64,000 nt of DNA, from the NCBI RefSeq assembly GCF_900105215.1, contig NZ_FOIP01000002.1:62001-126000 (forward strand), given 5' to 3'. Numbering within the stretch: position 1 is the stretch's first letter; every line of letters starts with the position of its first letter. A program made the translations under genes and the position numbers. This document shows, piece after piece, positions 9,138-16,707 of the stretch. The notes below the pieces were generated by a model. It was not told where the DNA came from, ran no database searches, and worked only from the letters and a program-made list of their open reading frames with translations. The stretch comes from Lacrimispora sphenoides. GTDB taxonomy: Bacteria > Bacillota > Clostridia > Lachnospirales > Lachnospiraceae.

Positions 9138-9367
9138 AGCGCCTCCTTCTATATAAAATAATACATTAGTAATTATAACTCTAAAAGATATCACCTACAA
9201 GGATAAAATGATATTGGATGATGAATTATAAATCCAAAGTTAATAATTTTGTAGATAAACGGCTACTTTGTAATTCCTAATAATATTGAATATACTACAA
9301 TCAACGGAAATGCAACCGAATAATGCTAAAGCCGATATCGGCAGAAGCGGAAAGGAGAAACGAGATT

Positions 9368-9604
9368 ATGCAGGCTCAGTTAGTAGGTGTTCAGCACATC
9401 AATTGTACAAACAACTCTGGCGAAGCAATCAACGGAACTAATCTTTTTGTAGCATTCAAAGATGAGAATGTTGAAGGACTCCGCACAGAGAAGTTTTTCT
9501 TGAAGGACGGAATCAACCTTCCTAAAGAAACAAAGCTTAATGACAAGCTCGAGCTTTCTTTTAATCATAAAGGAAAAATTGAAGCTGTCTACAAGGCAAA
9601 CTAA
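9368..9604 (+). CDS. Small conserved element protein of unknown function
   Basis: A 78-residue protein beginning MQAQLVGV, with GGAAAGGAG shortly before the ATG; an upstream in-frame ATG at 9323 lacks a ribosome site. It is predicted to be mostly beta-strand with an acidic middle and no membrane segment. It is the first plus-strand gene after the divergent restriction operon and is followed by a strong terminator, so it is a separate transcript from the FtsK-like gene. Similar small proteins precede FtsK-like genes in Firmicutes mobilizable elements. The function is not known to me. Confidence 0.6.
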   Translation: MQAQLVGVQHINCTNNSGEAINGTNLFVAFKDENVEGLRTEKFFLKDGINLPKETKLNDKLELSFNHKGKIEAVYKAN

Positions 9605-9616
9605 TTAACACAGTTT

Positions 9617-9657
9617 CCGTCAGGGGTATTTACTAATGCCCCTGATGGATTCTTTTT
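9617..9657 (+). terminator. Rho-independent terminator
   Basis: CCGTCAGGGG (9617-9626) pairs with CCCCTGATGG (9639-9648) with one G-T pair; a T tract follows at about 9651-9656. It separates the small gene at 9368 from the FtsK-like gene. Confidence 0.8.
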
Positions 9658-9674
9658 GAAAGGAGTTATTATCT

Positions 9675-10963
9675 ATGGATAAAAATATAGATTACATACA
9701 ACAGAGAAGGAACAGAAAGAAACAACAGCTTCGTTTGAGATTAGGAGTATTGCAGATGATTCATAAACCGCTTTTAAGTCTTTGCCTTATTCCGATTGTT
9801 GCTTTGGCAGTTTTCATTTGGGTAAAGAGGGATGTGATTATTTCTTTAATGGCTGTTCCTGAAATATTGTTTCCAGTATGGAAGTATTCAATTTCATTTA
9901 TAGCATTACTTTTCCCTTTCCTTCTGATCTGGGGATTGATAGAGCTAATCGGAAATCTCACAGCACAGAGGGATGAAGGGGATATTGAAGAAGCATTTCA
10001 ACCTCAGGACTTGCGAAATGGATACCCTATTCTTATGAATAAGAAACGCATTAAAGGAAACAAAGTTATAATGAGAGAGTTTAAGCATCCCAATGAACCG
10101 CTGGATAGAAAAGCAGGATGATATTGCTGATTCGATGAATGTTCACTTCGTTGAAAAGATAAAGTACGGCGGTAAATCAAATGGCAAGAGGATTGTAATA
10201 TATAACGCATCAGGAAGAAAACCATCTGTTCAGGGTAAATTGTATGATGATGAGCTCTGATTTAGTTCTCGGCTATGATTACGATAAATGGTATGGCTAT
10301 GGCTTGAAACAACCAATTACAACAGATATTTCTACAAAGACCAATAGCCATACAATATTATGTGGAATGTCTGGAAGCGGTAAGAGTTACTCAATTAATA
10401 TACTATTTGCAAAGTTATGTGTTGCAAATCCCGAAGGTACAGTTTATTTCGCTGATTTTAAGCAGGATGATAGCTTTGAATATCTTCGTGGATGTCCTCG
10501 TTATTATCCATATAACAGCTCTTTAGAAGCCTTAGAGACCGTATACGAGATTCTTCACAAGAGACAGTCTGGAGAAGATACATCGAGAAATCCGGTCACG
10601 CTTATATGGGATGAATATATGGCGAATATTCTTGCTATACAGAGCACGGAGAAGAAAAAAGCAGATGAAGTTATGCGTAAAGTATCAGAAATATTGATGC
10701 TTGGACGTTCTTTGGCTGTAAGGCTCATTATTTCTTGTCAACGTCCAGATGCTTCCCCTTTTCCCTCAGGTAGTCGTTTGAACTATGGAATAATCATAAT
10801 CGTAGGTGCTCCAATAAGAAGCATATATGAAATGCTTATACCGAAAGAATACATTGACAAAATCGGTGATAGAAACTTTGTTATAGGCGAAGGCATTGTA
10901 TTATTGCAGGGGTCTAAACTTGGGTTTGTAAAAGTGCCTTTATTCGGGATGCGGAGAAAATGA
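9675..10963 (+). pseudogene. FtsK/SpoIIIE-like coupling ATPase, split over three frames
   Basis: Three consecutive reading frames together make one plausible FtsK-like protein. 9675-10121 (149 codons) has two membrane segments and a Met-Arg-Glu-Phe end. 10093-10260, one frame over, continues with Pro-Met-Asn-Arg-Trp-Ile-Glu and ends in Tyr-Asp-Asp-Glu-Leu. 10244-10963 then carries the motor, with Walker A GMSGSGKS, Walker B TLIWDEY and an arginine-containing SCQRPD segment. In relatives this is one gene of about 430-460 codons. Two frame shifts, near 10085 and 10250, probably inactivate it unless the pieces are translated separately. It would pump element DNA during transfer or resolve it. 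Confidence 0.72.
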
Positions 10964-11010
10964 AACAGATATGTATTGGTGCATTAACAAAATGAAAGAC
11001 GTGTCGGGCG

Positions 11011-11123
11011 GTGGCGAAGCCACAAGCCCGTACACTGTCGGCATAGTATTACCCGACAGTGCACAAACACGAAAAAGCACACTAACCGTAAGGGTTTGCA
11101 GCATGTTCGTGTCAGTGCACAAA
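11011..11123 (+). other. Rolling-circle origin region with circovirus-type stem-loop
   Basis: A perfect 9-bp inverted repeat, CACTGTCGG (11033-11041) and CCGACAGTG (11053-11061), encloses an 11-base loop that contains TAGTATTAC (11044-11052). This is the nonanucleotide nicked by Rep proteins of circoviruses (geminiviruses use TAATATTAC). A second hairpin, GTGGC-GAA-GCCAC, lies at 11011-11023. CAGTGCACAAA occurs twice (11058-11068 and 11113-11123) and could be Rep-binding iterons. The rep gene begins 80 bp downstream. The stem-loop and loop are seen directly; the origin function is inferred. Confidence 0.82.
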
Positions 11124-11141
11124 AAGAACAAAGGGGGTGAT

Positions 11142-12137
11142 TTGATAGATACACAATCCTTCATGTATCAATTAACAATCAATGCGCCCATAGAAAAGGG
11201 ATTTACCTATTAGCACATTGTTAAAATTATCAGAAGAAATTTCAAAACAATAACATATTTCTGTATGGCTGATGAGCAAGGTTCTTTATTCCATACACAT
11301 GTATATGTTGTTTTTGCTTCTCGGGTTCGGTTCAGTATGATAAAAAAATACTTTCCCGAAGCTCACATTGAAAAGTGCAGGAGTTTTGTATCGGATAACG
11401 TAAAATACATAAAGAAATCTGGAAAATGGGAATTAGACGAATCGAAGCAGGAAAAAAAGATAGAAGGAACATTTGAAGAATATGGAACACAACCACCAGA
11501 TAGTAAGGGAAAAGGGAGTGATATGTCAGACCTTTATCAGATGATTCTTGATAATATGACAAATGCTGAGATTCTTGCAATAAATCAGGATTACATTTTG
11601 CAGATAGATAAACTCGACAAAATACGTACGACCATATTAACAGAACGATATAAAGAGACTGTGAGACTTGATATAGAAGTAACATATATCAGTGGTACAA
11701 CTGGTACTGGAAAGACAAGAGGCGTCTTAGAGAAAAACGGTTATTCAAATGATTATCGTGTTACCGATTATTTGCATCCATTCGATTCTTACTGTTGCCA
11801 ACCCGTGATTTGCTTTGATGAATTTCGCTCGTCACTAAAGCTCAAAGAAATGCTTATGTATTGTGATATATACCCGATAGAACTACCAAGCCGATATACT
11901 AATAAATACGCATGTTTCAATAAGATGTATATCATTTCAAACTGGGCGTTAGAAAAACAGTATTCAGAGATTCGGAGAGAAGATGATGAATCATGGAAAG
12001 CGTTCCTCAGGCGTATTCATAAAGTGATTGTTTTCGATGTTACTGGTAAGAAAATCGAGTATGAATCTGTTAAGGCATACTTTGACAGAGATAACAATTT
12101 TATGACCTATGCAGGGGGTGATTTACCATTTGATTGA
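11142..12137 (+). pseudogene. CRESS-DNA-type replication initiator (HUH endonuclease + SF3 helicase) with in-frame amber codon
   Basis: One frame runs from a TTG at 11142 (after AAGGGGG; next ATG 11163) to 12137, broken only by TAG at 11211-11213. Motif I (YQLTINAP) lies before the stop. After it come the HUH motif (HTH in LFHTHVYV), motif III with the nicking tyrosine (VKYIKKSGK), and the superfamily-3 helicase: Walker A GTTGTGKT, Walker B VICFDEF and motif C ending in SNW. This is the domain order of Reps from circoviruses, geminiviruses and related bacterial plasmids. Translation restarting at 11265 would lack motif I. Either the gene is dead or the amber codon is read through. Confidence 0.85.
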
Positions 12138-12155
12138 TGAAAGGGGGCAACTGAT

Positions 12156-12353
12156 ATTAAGAAAGAAATACCTATATGGGAAAAAACGAATCTTACATTA
12201 GAGGAAGCTTCTACATATTTTGACATCGGAATAAATAAGCTCAGAGAACTTACGAACGATAAAGACTGCCATTTTGTTATATGGTGTGGAAATAAGTGCC
12301 TTATCAAGAGAAAGCTTCTGGATGAATACTTAGAAAAGACGTACTCAATTTAA
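12156..12353 (+). CDS. xis: Tn916 Xis-type excisionase, apparent ATT start
   Basis: A 65-residue protein closely patterned on Tn916 Xis: IPIWEK near the N-terminus, then Leu-Thr-Leu-Glu-Glu-Ala, Tyr-Phe-x-Ile-Gly-x-Asn-Lys-Leu-Arg, and a C-terminal Lys-Cys-Leu-Ile-Lys-Arg-Lys segment. It bends DNA and switches the integrase to excision. The frame has no ATG, GTG or TTG at the right place. AAAGGGGG lies about 8 bases before an ATT (12156-12158), which is therefore the likely, rare start codon, or a mutated ATG. It follows rep by 18 bp and precedes the integrase. Confidence 0.75.
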   Translation: MKKEIPIWEKTNLTLEEASTYFDIGINKLRELTNDKDCHFVIWCGNKCLIKRKLLDEYLEKTYSI

Positions 12354-12384
12354 TTATTTGGAGATGTATTTTTTCTGTAGACAC

Positions 12385-12426
12385 AGAGAACACGTTTTGA
12401 CTATAATATAGTTGAGCGTGTTCTCT
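12385..12426. terminator. Long hairpin between xis and the integrase gene
   Basis: AGAGAACACG (12385-12394) and CGTGTTCTCT (12417-12426) form a perfect 10-bp stem, and the loop contains a further small palindrome around CTATAATATAG. A short T-rich stretch follows. It may terminate the rep-xis transcript or attenuate read-through into int. It lies 25 bp before the integrase start. Confidence 0.6.
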
Positions 12427-12450
12427 TTATTGTTAGAAAGGAGAATTATC

Positions 12451-13702
12451 ATGACAGTAGAGAGACGCAAAGATAATAAGAATAGAGTTTTAAAGGAAGG
12501 TGAGTATCAGAGAGCAAACGGAACGTTCGAATATAAGTGGAGAGATAAAAAAGGAAAACGTCATTCTGTTTATGTTAAGACACTTGATGAATTACGAGAA
12601 ATGGAAATTGATGTATTAAGGGATGCTTTAGATGGTATTAGGGCAGACAAGAACGATATTACAATAAATGATTTATATTATCGTTGGGTTCAGTTGAAAA
12701 GAGGTTTGAAGCTTAATACTTTTCAGAATTACAAATATATGTTTACTCAATTTATTGAGCCAGATTTTGGAGAAATGAAAGTTGCTGAATTAAAGTGGTC
12801 AGATGTTAGAGCTTTTTATAATCATCTCTCAGATACACAGCATTTAAAGACAGCAACCATTGACAATGTACATACCGTTCTCCATCAAGTATTAGAATTA
12901 GGCGTTGAAGATGATTACCTTCGTTACAATCCATCAGATAATATATTAAAGGAACTGAAAAAAGCGCATAATAACGATACAGACAAAAGAAGAGCTTTAA
13001 CAGTTCCAGAGCAGGATTTGTTTGAAAGCTTTCTAAGGGAACAAGGACAGTATCATAGATGGTATCCTATCTTTACAGTTCTTTTATGGACTGGAATGAG
13101 GGTGGGTCAAATCACTGGCTTGCGCTATTGTGATATAGACTTGAATGAAGAAATAATTAGTGTCAATCACACTCTTGTTTATTTCGATAAAGGTGGTACT
13201 GAAAGATGCGGTTTTTCAATCAATACACCAAAGACTAAAGCAGGAGAAAGAATAATTCCTATGTTACCAAAAAGTAAAAAAAGCGTTTTTGATGGAAAAG
13301 GAATACTAGAAAGAATGTGGACTAGCTTGTAATGCAGTAGTTGATCGATATACAGATTTTATCTTTATCAATCGTTTTGGTGGTGTTAAGCATCAAGGAA
13401 CACTCAATAAAGCACTTAGAAGGATTATTCGTGATTGTAATTATGAGGTGCTTGATAAAGGCTAGAAAGATGCAGTAACACTTCCTAAATTTAGTAATCA
13501 TTCACTTAGACATACGTTCAAAACTCGAATGTGTGAAGCAGGAGTTAATATTAAAGCTATGCAGGATATTCTTGGACATGCTGATGCAGAAACTACAATG
13601 GACATTTACGCAGAAGCAACAAAGGACTTAAAGAAAGCTGAACTTATTAACTTTGAGGATTATTTTAACACACAGAGGAAAAAGCAGACTGGTACAAATT
13701 AG
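12451..13702 (+). pseudogene. Tyrosine integrase of element 2, broken by a frameshift and an amber codon
   Basis: It starts at ATG 12451 after AAAGGAG and is closely related in layout to the integrase at 2865-4094. Frame 1 runs to 13332 and includes the arm-binding domain, core-binding domain and catalytic Arg (GMRVGQI). A one-base shift near 13309-13318 moves the rest to frame 2, where TAG at 13463-13465 interrupts it. The frame then encodes HSLRH, GHAD and the nucleophile Tyr in MDIYAEAT before ending at 13702. Without the C-terminal His, Arg and Tyr residues the product cannot recombine DNA, so element 2 should be immobile unless helped by another integrase. Confidence 0.88.
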
Positions 13703-13703
13703 C

Positions 13704-13733
13704 TTACGACCATCTTACGACAGATTTACGACC
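13704..13733. repeat. Arm-type repeats TTACGACC, right end of element 2
   Basis: Three copies spaced 11 bp: TTACGACC at 13704-13711, TTACGACA at 13715-13722 and TTACGACC at 13726-13733. The same octamer occurs twice at the opposite end (4355-4373). The position, between int and the attachment core, is where Tn916-type Int arm sites lie. Confidence 0.6.
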
Positions 13734-13836
13734 ATTTATAAAGACTGGCATAGAGTTGTAATATGGCAGAGAAAAAAGAACATCCAGAAATGGGGATATG
13801 TAGAGAATTATAGAGTTATAAATAAATCGGTATGAT

Positions 13837-13851
13837 TTCCCGACGATGAAG
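13837..13851. repeat. Putative attachment core, right copy (TTCCCGACGATGAAG)
   Basis: An exact copy of 4284-4298; together the two bound about 9.55 kb. The stretch 13852-14075 to its right contains a terminator and a promoter but no gene, and marks return to the chromosome. Confidence 0.65.
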
Positions 13852-13919
13852 TCATTGGATAAATAATAAACAATAGGAGCCTTGTATTTACCAGGTTTCC
13901 CAGATATCACAAACGGCAA

Positions 13920-13966
13920 AAAGTCCTTTATCAATTGTAGAAATATGATTGATAGAGGGCTTATTT
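13920..13966. terminator. Hairpin terminator right of element 2
   Basis: AAGTCCTTTATCAAT (13920-13934) pairs with ATTGATAGAGGGCTT (13947-13961) with mismatches in the middle; TATTTT follows. It could be the original terminator of the gene whose 3' end is the attachment site, which lies outside the window. Confidence 0.55.
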
Positions 13967-14075
13967 TAGTGCCTTAAATTATAGGTTAAAGCTACTAATT
14001 ATCAATATTCGGTAGTTGTTTTTTATTGCCCAAGATCAGGTAAGTTAAGATTTCACAGATGAAAGTACTATTTTT

Positions 14076-14104
14076 TTGAGTAGCAAACGGAAATATGATA
14101 TAAT
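14076..14104 (+). promoter_or_regulatory. Sigma-A promoter of the HD-domain gene
   Basis: TTGAGT (14076-14081) and TATAAT (14099-14104) are 17 bp apart. The -35 box overlaps a TTG that could be mistaken for the start codon of the downstream frame, so translation must begin at an internal ATG. Confidence 0.75.
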
Positions 14105-14138
14105 TGAGACAGACTGTACATTTATGGAAGGATTCTAT

Positions 14139-14750
14139 ATGAATATGAATAAACAACATGGATTGGGTAGTACTGATAAAATGCCAAGAGAATACTTAGA
14201 AGCTATATTATTGAGTGATAAAGGAATACAATTGTTAGAAGATGAACTTTTTATAATTTCTCCGGAATTAATTGTTTGCAAAAATTGTGAACAAAATATG
14301 CCAGCTCACCGTGTACCAGTACTTGCCCATACCTATGAGGTAGTAAACGGCGTAAAGAAAGATATCACCCTGAAACTGGCTGCTTTGTATCATGATATTG
14401 GCAAACCTTATACCAAGAGAACAATCAATGGAGTTGACAGCTTTAAGGGGCATGAGAAGATCAGCGAATTACTGGCGGATTTGATTTTACAGAGACTAGG
14501 ATTTGAAGATAATGTCCGACAGGATGTTTGTTTATTAATTAGATTTCATGATTTTGATTTATCACCCACTAAAGAAAGTATTGATGATATCATACAAAAA
14601 ACTGGTGCAAAATTGGTGCTGCCTTTACTGGAACTACAGCTATCTGATTTACTGGCTCATTCTGAGCAAAAAGTAAATGAATTTATTTCTATAAGAGAAA
14701 GCACCTTAAAATATTATTTAAATTACTTAGAAAATAAGATTGAGTCATAA
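14139..14750 (+). CDS. HD-domain phosphohydrolase-like protein
   Basis: A 203-residue protein with the HD-superfamily signature HDIGKP near residue 85, an earlier metal-ligand His (LAHTYE) and later histidines in KGHEK and RFHDFD. This is the layout of the HD domain of CCA-adding enzymes and other metal-dependent nucleotide phosphohydrolases. It lacks a nucleotidyltransferase domain. ATG 14139 is chosen because GGAAGGA precedes it and the promoter overlaps the longer frame; ATG 14124 is possible. The downstream neighbour is a KptA fragment, so an RNA-repair connection is conceivable but unproven. Confidence 0.7.
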   Translation: MNMNKQHGLGSTDKMPREYLEAILLSDKGIQLLEDELFIISPELIVCKNCEQNMPAHRVPVLAHTYEVVNGVKKDITLKLAALYHDIGKPYTKRTINGVDSFKGHEKISELLADLILQRLGFEDNVRQDVCLLIRFHDFDLSPTKESIDDIIQKTGAKLVLPLLELQLSDLLAHSEQKVNEFISIRESTLKYYLNYLENKIES

Positions 14751-14794
14751 GCAATGAGTGTGGAGGAGGTTACGAGGAAAGGGGAAAAAATAAT

Positions 14795-15106
14795 ATGGGT
14801 AAAGAAGAAAAATTGAGTATATTTATTAGTCTTGTCCTACGACATAACCCTGGAGCCGCCGGTATTCAGTTAGACGAGCATGGGTGGGCAAATGTCGAAG
14901 AGCTGCTTGAAGGTAAAAGCTCCACAGGTCGAACGATTGATATTAAAATGCTTGCAGAGATCGTAGCCACATACAATAAGCAACGTTATAGTTTCAATGC
15001 AGATAAAACGCTGATTCGAGCAAACCAGGGCCACAGTATTCCGGTAGATGTGGAATTGTCAGAGCAAGAACCACCTGAATTACTTTCGAACATCCAACAC
15101 ACATAA
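14795..15106 (+). pseudogene. kptA: Truncated RNA 2'-phosphotransferase (Tpt1/KptA family)
   Basis: The 103 residues match the N-terminal winged-helix half of KptA: SLVLRHNP, a winged-helix segment, RYSFNADKTLIRANQGHS and the Pro-Pro-Glu-Leu-Leu stretch before the domain boundary. Intact family members are about 170-190 residues and continue with a His-Gly-Thr NAD-binding motif that is missing here. The frame instead runs into a VOC-family fragment and stops. The enzyme removes the 2'-phosphate left at tRNA splice junctions using NAD. This copy lacks the NAD site and should be inactive. Confidence 0.8.
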
Positions 15107-15274
15107 CATTTGTATTGCATTTACGGTAGATGATGTAGGTGGCGAATTTGAGAGATTAAAAGAATTTGGCATTGAAATTGTTGATCCTCCAACCCAAGAC
15201 CTTGGGGCGCAAAAAATATGAATTTCTTAGATCCTGACAATAATCTTATAACTTTTAGATGTTTTCCTAAATGA
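15105..15274 (+). pseudogene. C-terminal remnant of a VOC/glyoxalase-family protein
   Basis: Starting within the KptA stop codon, another frame encodes the second half of a vicinal-oxygen-chelate domain (TVDDV, then a helix, EIVDPP). After a one-base shift near 15200 it continues with PWGAKNMNFLDPDNN and a final strand ending at TGA 15272-15274. No start codon or N-terminus remains. The abrupt join to KptA points to a deletion that removed the end of one gene and the beginning of another. Confidence 0.65.
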
Positions 15275-15498
15275 CCTCCAAATATATTTCATGCAACCAA
15301 AGATAAAAACAATTATGTTTTCATATATATTGCGTTTTTAATAATGTGGTGATACAGTATATAGTGTGACAAGAATCTGCATTGTAATATAAATAATGGA
15401 GAAGTCAGAAAGCAGATCTACCCTGAGGTTGTAAAATAAAAAAAGTTAGGGATAGGATATGTTCACCTCCTTTTTCTAATGCAAAAGAGGTATTAAAT

Positions 15499-16167
15499 AT
15501 GAAAGCCTATGAACGTGAGACAGATATGTGGAACAAGATATTTGAAGAATATCAGCCATTGGATCTAAGAGAGATAGAACTAAAGGTTGAACCAATGTTT
15601 GACGAAGCGTTGGAACTGTTTGCCAGCAGAACAAAACGAGTGTTGGACTTTGGATGCGGAACTGGTGATGTTTCTTTTCAATATCTGCAGTATCAACCAG
15701 ATCATCAGATTATTGGAGTAGATAAAGCAGAAACAGGTATTAGATTTGCAAAAGAAACAGCCAAGCTGAGTCATTATAGAAGAACCCATTTCTTTACTGG
15801 AGGAGAGGAATTCTTAGATCAGTTTGAGGAAGAGAAGTTTGACGGAATTATTTTATCAAATGTTCTGGATGTAATGCCTAAAGATGTTTCCAGTGAAACG
15901 ATGCTTAAGTTAAACAGTCTCTTGAAACATGACGGCTACTGGTTTATCAAAATGAACCCTTATTATTCTAAAGAAGAACTTGATTCGTTTGGCTATCAGA
16001 AAAAAGGGGGGAATCTATATGAAGAAGAAGGGATACTTCATCTTCGTCAGGCCACTACAGAATATTGGAAGAAACAGTTATCAAAATTTGGTGAGATTAT
16101 TTCTTATTTAGAATTCCAATATACTTGGCAGAAAGGTATGAACAGGCTCTTTGTAATTAAAAAATAA
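15499..16167 (+). CDS. Class I SAM-dependent methyltransferase
   Basis: A 222-residue protein with the seven-strand methyltransferase fold. Motif I is VLDFGCGTGDV near residue 50, the acidic end of strand 2 is IIGVDKAE, and motif IV is FDGIILSNVLDV; the last third is a family-specific strand region. GAGG precedes ATG. The substrate cannot be told from sequence. It stands alone, with 220 bp of gene-free sequence before it, and a hairpin terminator lies 340 bp downstream. Confidence 0.75.
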   Translation: MKAYERETDMWNKIFEEYQPLDLREIELKVEPMFDEALELFASRTKRVLDFGCGTGDVSFQYLQYQPDHQIIGVDKAETGIRFAKETAKLSHYRRTHFFTGGEEFLDQFEEEKFDGIILSNVLDVMPKDVSSETMLKLNSLLKHDGYWFIKMNPYYSKEELDSFGYQKKGGNLYEEEGILHLRQATTEYWKKQLSKFGEIISYLEFQYTWQKGMNRLFVIKK

Positions 16168-16369
16168 ACATCGAATTTAAACATATCTCTACGGCAACAG
16201 GTACTATTGTGGACGAAAAAAATGAGGATATGACAGTAAATAAAAAAGACAGAGTTATTAAAAACAACATTCTTACGAATTTTTCGGGAATATTATTTTT
16301 AGAAAGCTCTGTCTTTTTATTTTCTTAAAGTATACGGTAGTCCATATATTCCTTAACAAGAGGAGTACA

Positions 16370-16501
16370 AGTGTTTATGCAGGTCTTCTTTCCGGTGTTA
16401 CAGATAAAGCGTATTCTGTTTTGCTTTGGGTAATACAGGAGTATATTAAGCTGGTGATTGATCCCAAAACTGCCGAAGGCTGGGCGAAAAATAATAAATG
16501 A
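16370..16501 (+). pseudogene. Short orphan coding remnant
   Basis: Frame 2 encodes about 43 residues with a protein-like composition (Gly-Leu-Leu-Ser-Gly, a hydrophobic helix with VLLWVIQEYIKLVI, then Asp-Pro-Lys-Thr) before a TGA. It has no start codon or ribosome site, and is directly followed by a good terminator, as the end of a deleted gene would be. I do not recognise the family. The rest of 16168-16707 holds nothing I can assign except the terminator. Confidence 0.35.
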
Positions 16502-16504
16502 ATG

Positions 16505-16560
16505 AAAACAGTCTCCAACATGGCTTTTGCAGTCGGCCATGTTAAGGGGCTGTTTTTATT
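16505..16560 (+). terminator. Rho-independent terminator
   Basis: AAAACAG...AACATGGC pairs with GCCATGTT...CTGTTTTT with two internal mismatches over an eight-base loop; the stem runs from about 16505 to 16553 and a T run follows. It serves the orphan remnant at 16370-16501. Confidence 0.7.
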
Positions 16561-16707
16561 GCAGCAAGGTAAAACAATCGCACACCAGTCTTATCCAGCA
16601 TAGCTATCCCTCCTGATGCTCGTCAATGAGCTGCCTGATTTCGTAGCTTACAATAAATCTGTTTGCTCCGCTTTTCCCTTGTCTCTCAGCTGAAATAAGT
16701 TGATGAA

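Noticed and set aside
10971..11213. Independent 80-codon gene
   Set aside because: It spans the origin stem-loop and its last 17 codons are simply the beginning of rep before the amber codon.
11211..13465. Genuine amber recoding in element 2
   Set aside because: Two TAG codons at similar status were tempting, but the integrase also has a frame shift and the FtsK-like gene has two, so decay explains them better. It stays open for rep alone.
13653..13835. 60-codon plus-strand frame at the right end of element 2
   Set aside because: It covers the arm repeats and the 3' end of the integrase pseudogene in another frame, with no ribosome site.
14076..14138. TTG start that would lengthen the HD-domain protein
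   Set aside because: The TTG is part of the -35 box of a 17-bp-spaced promoter, so it cannot be translated from that transcript; ATG 14139 has a ribosome site.
16242..16318. Inverted repeat AAAAAAGACAGAG / CTCTGTCTTTTT as a terminator
   Set aside because: The loop would be about 50 bases, too long for an efficient intrinsic terminator. It could be a miniature-element relic, but there is no target duplication to support that.
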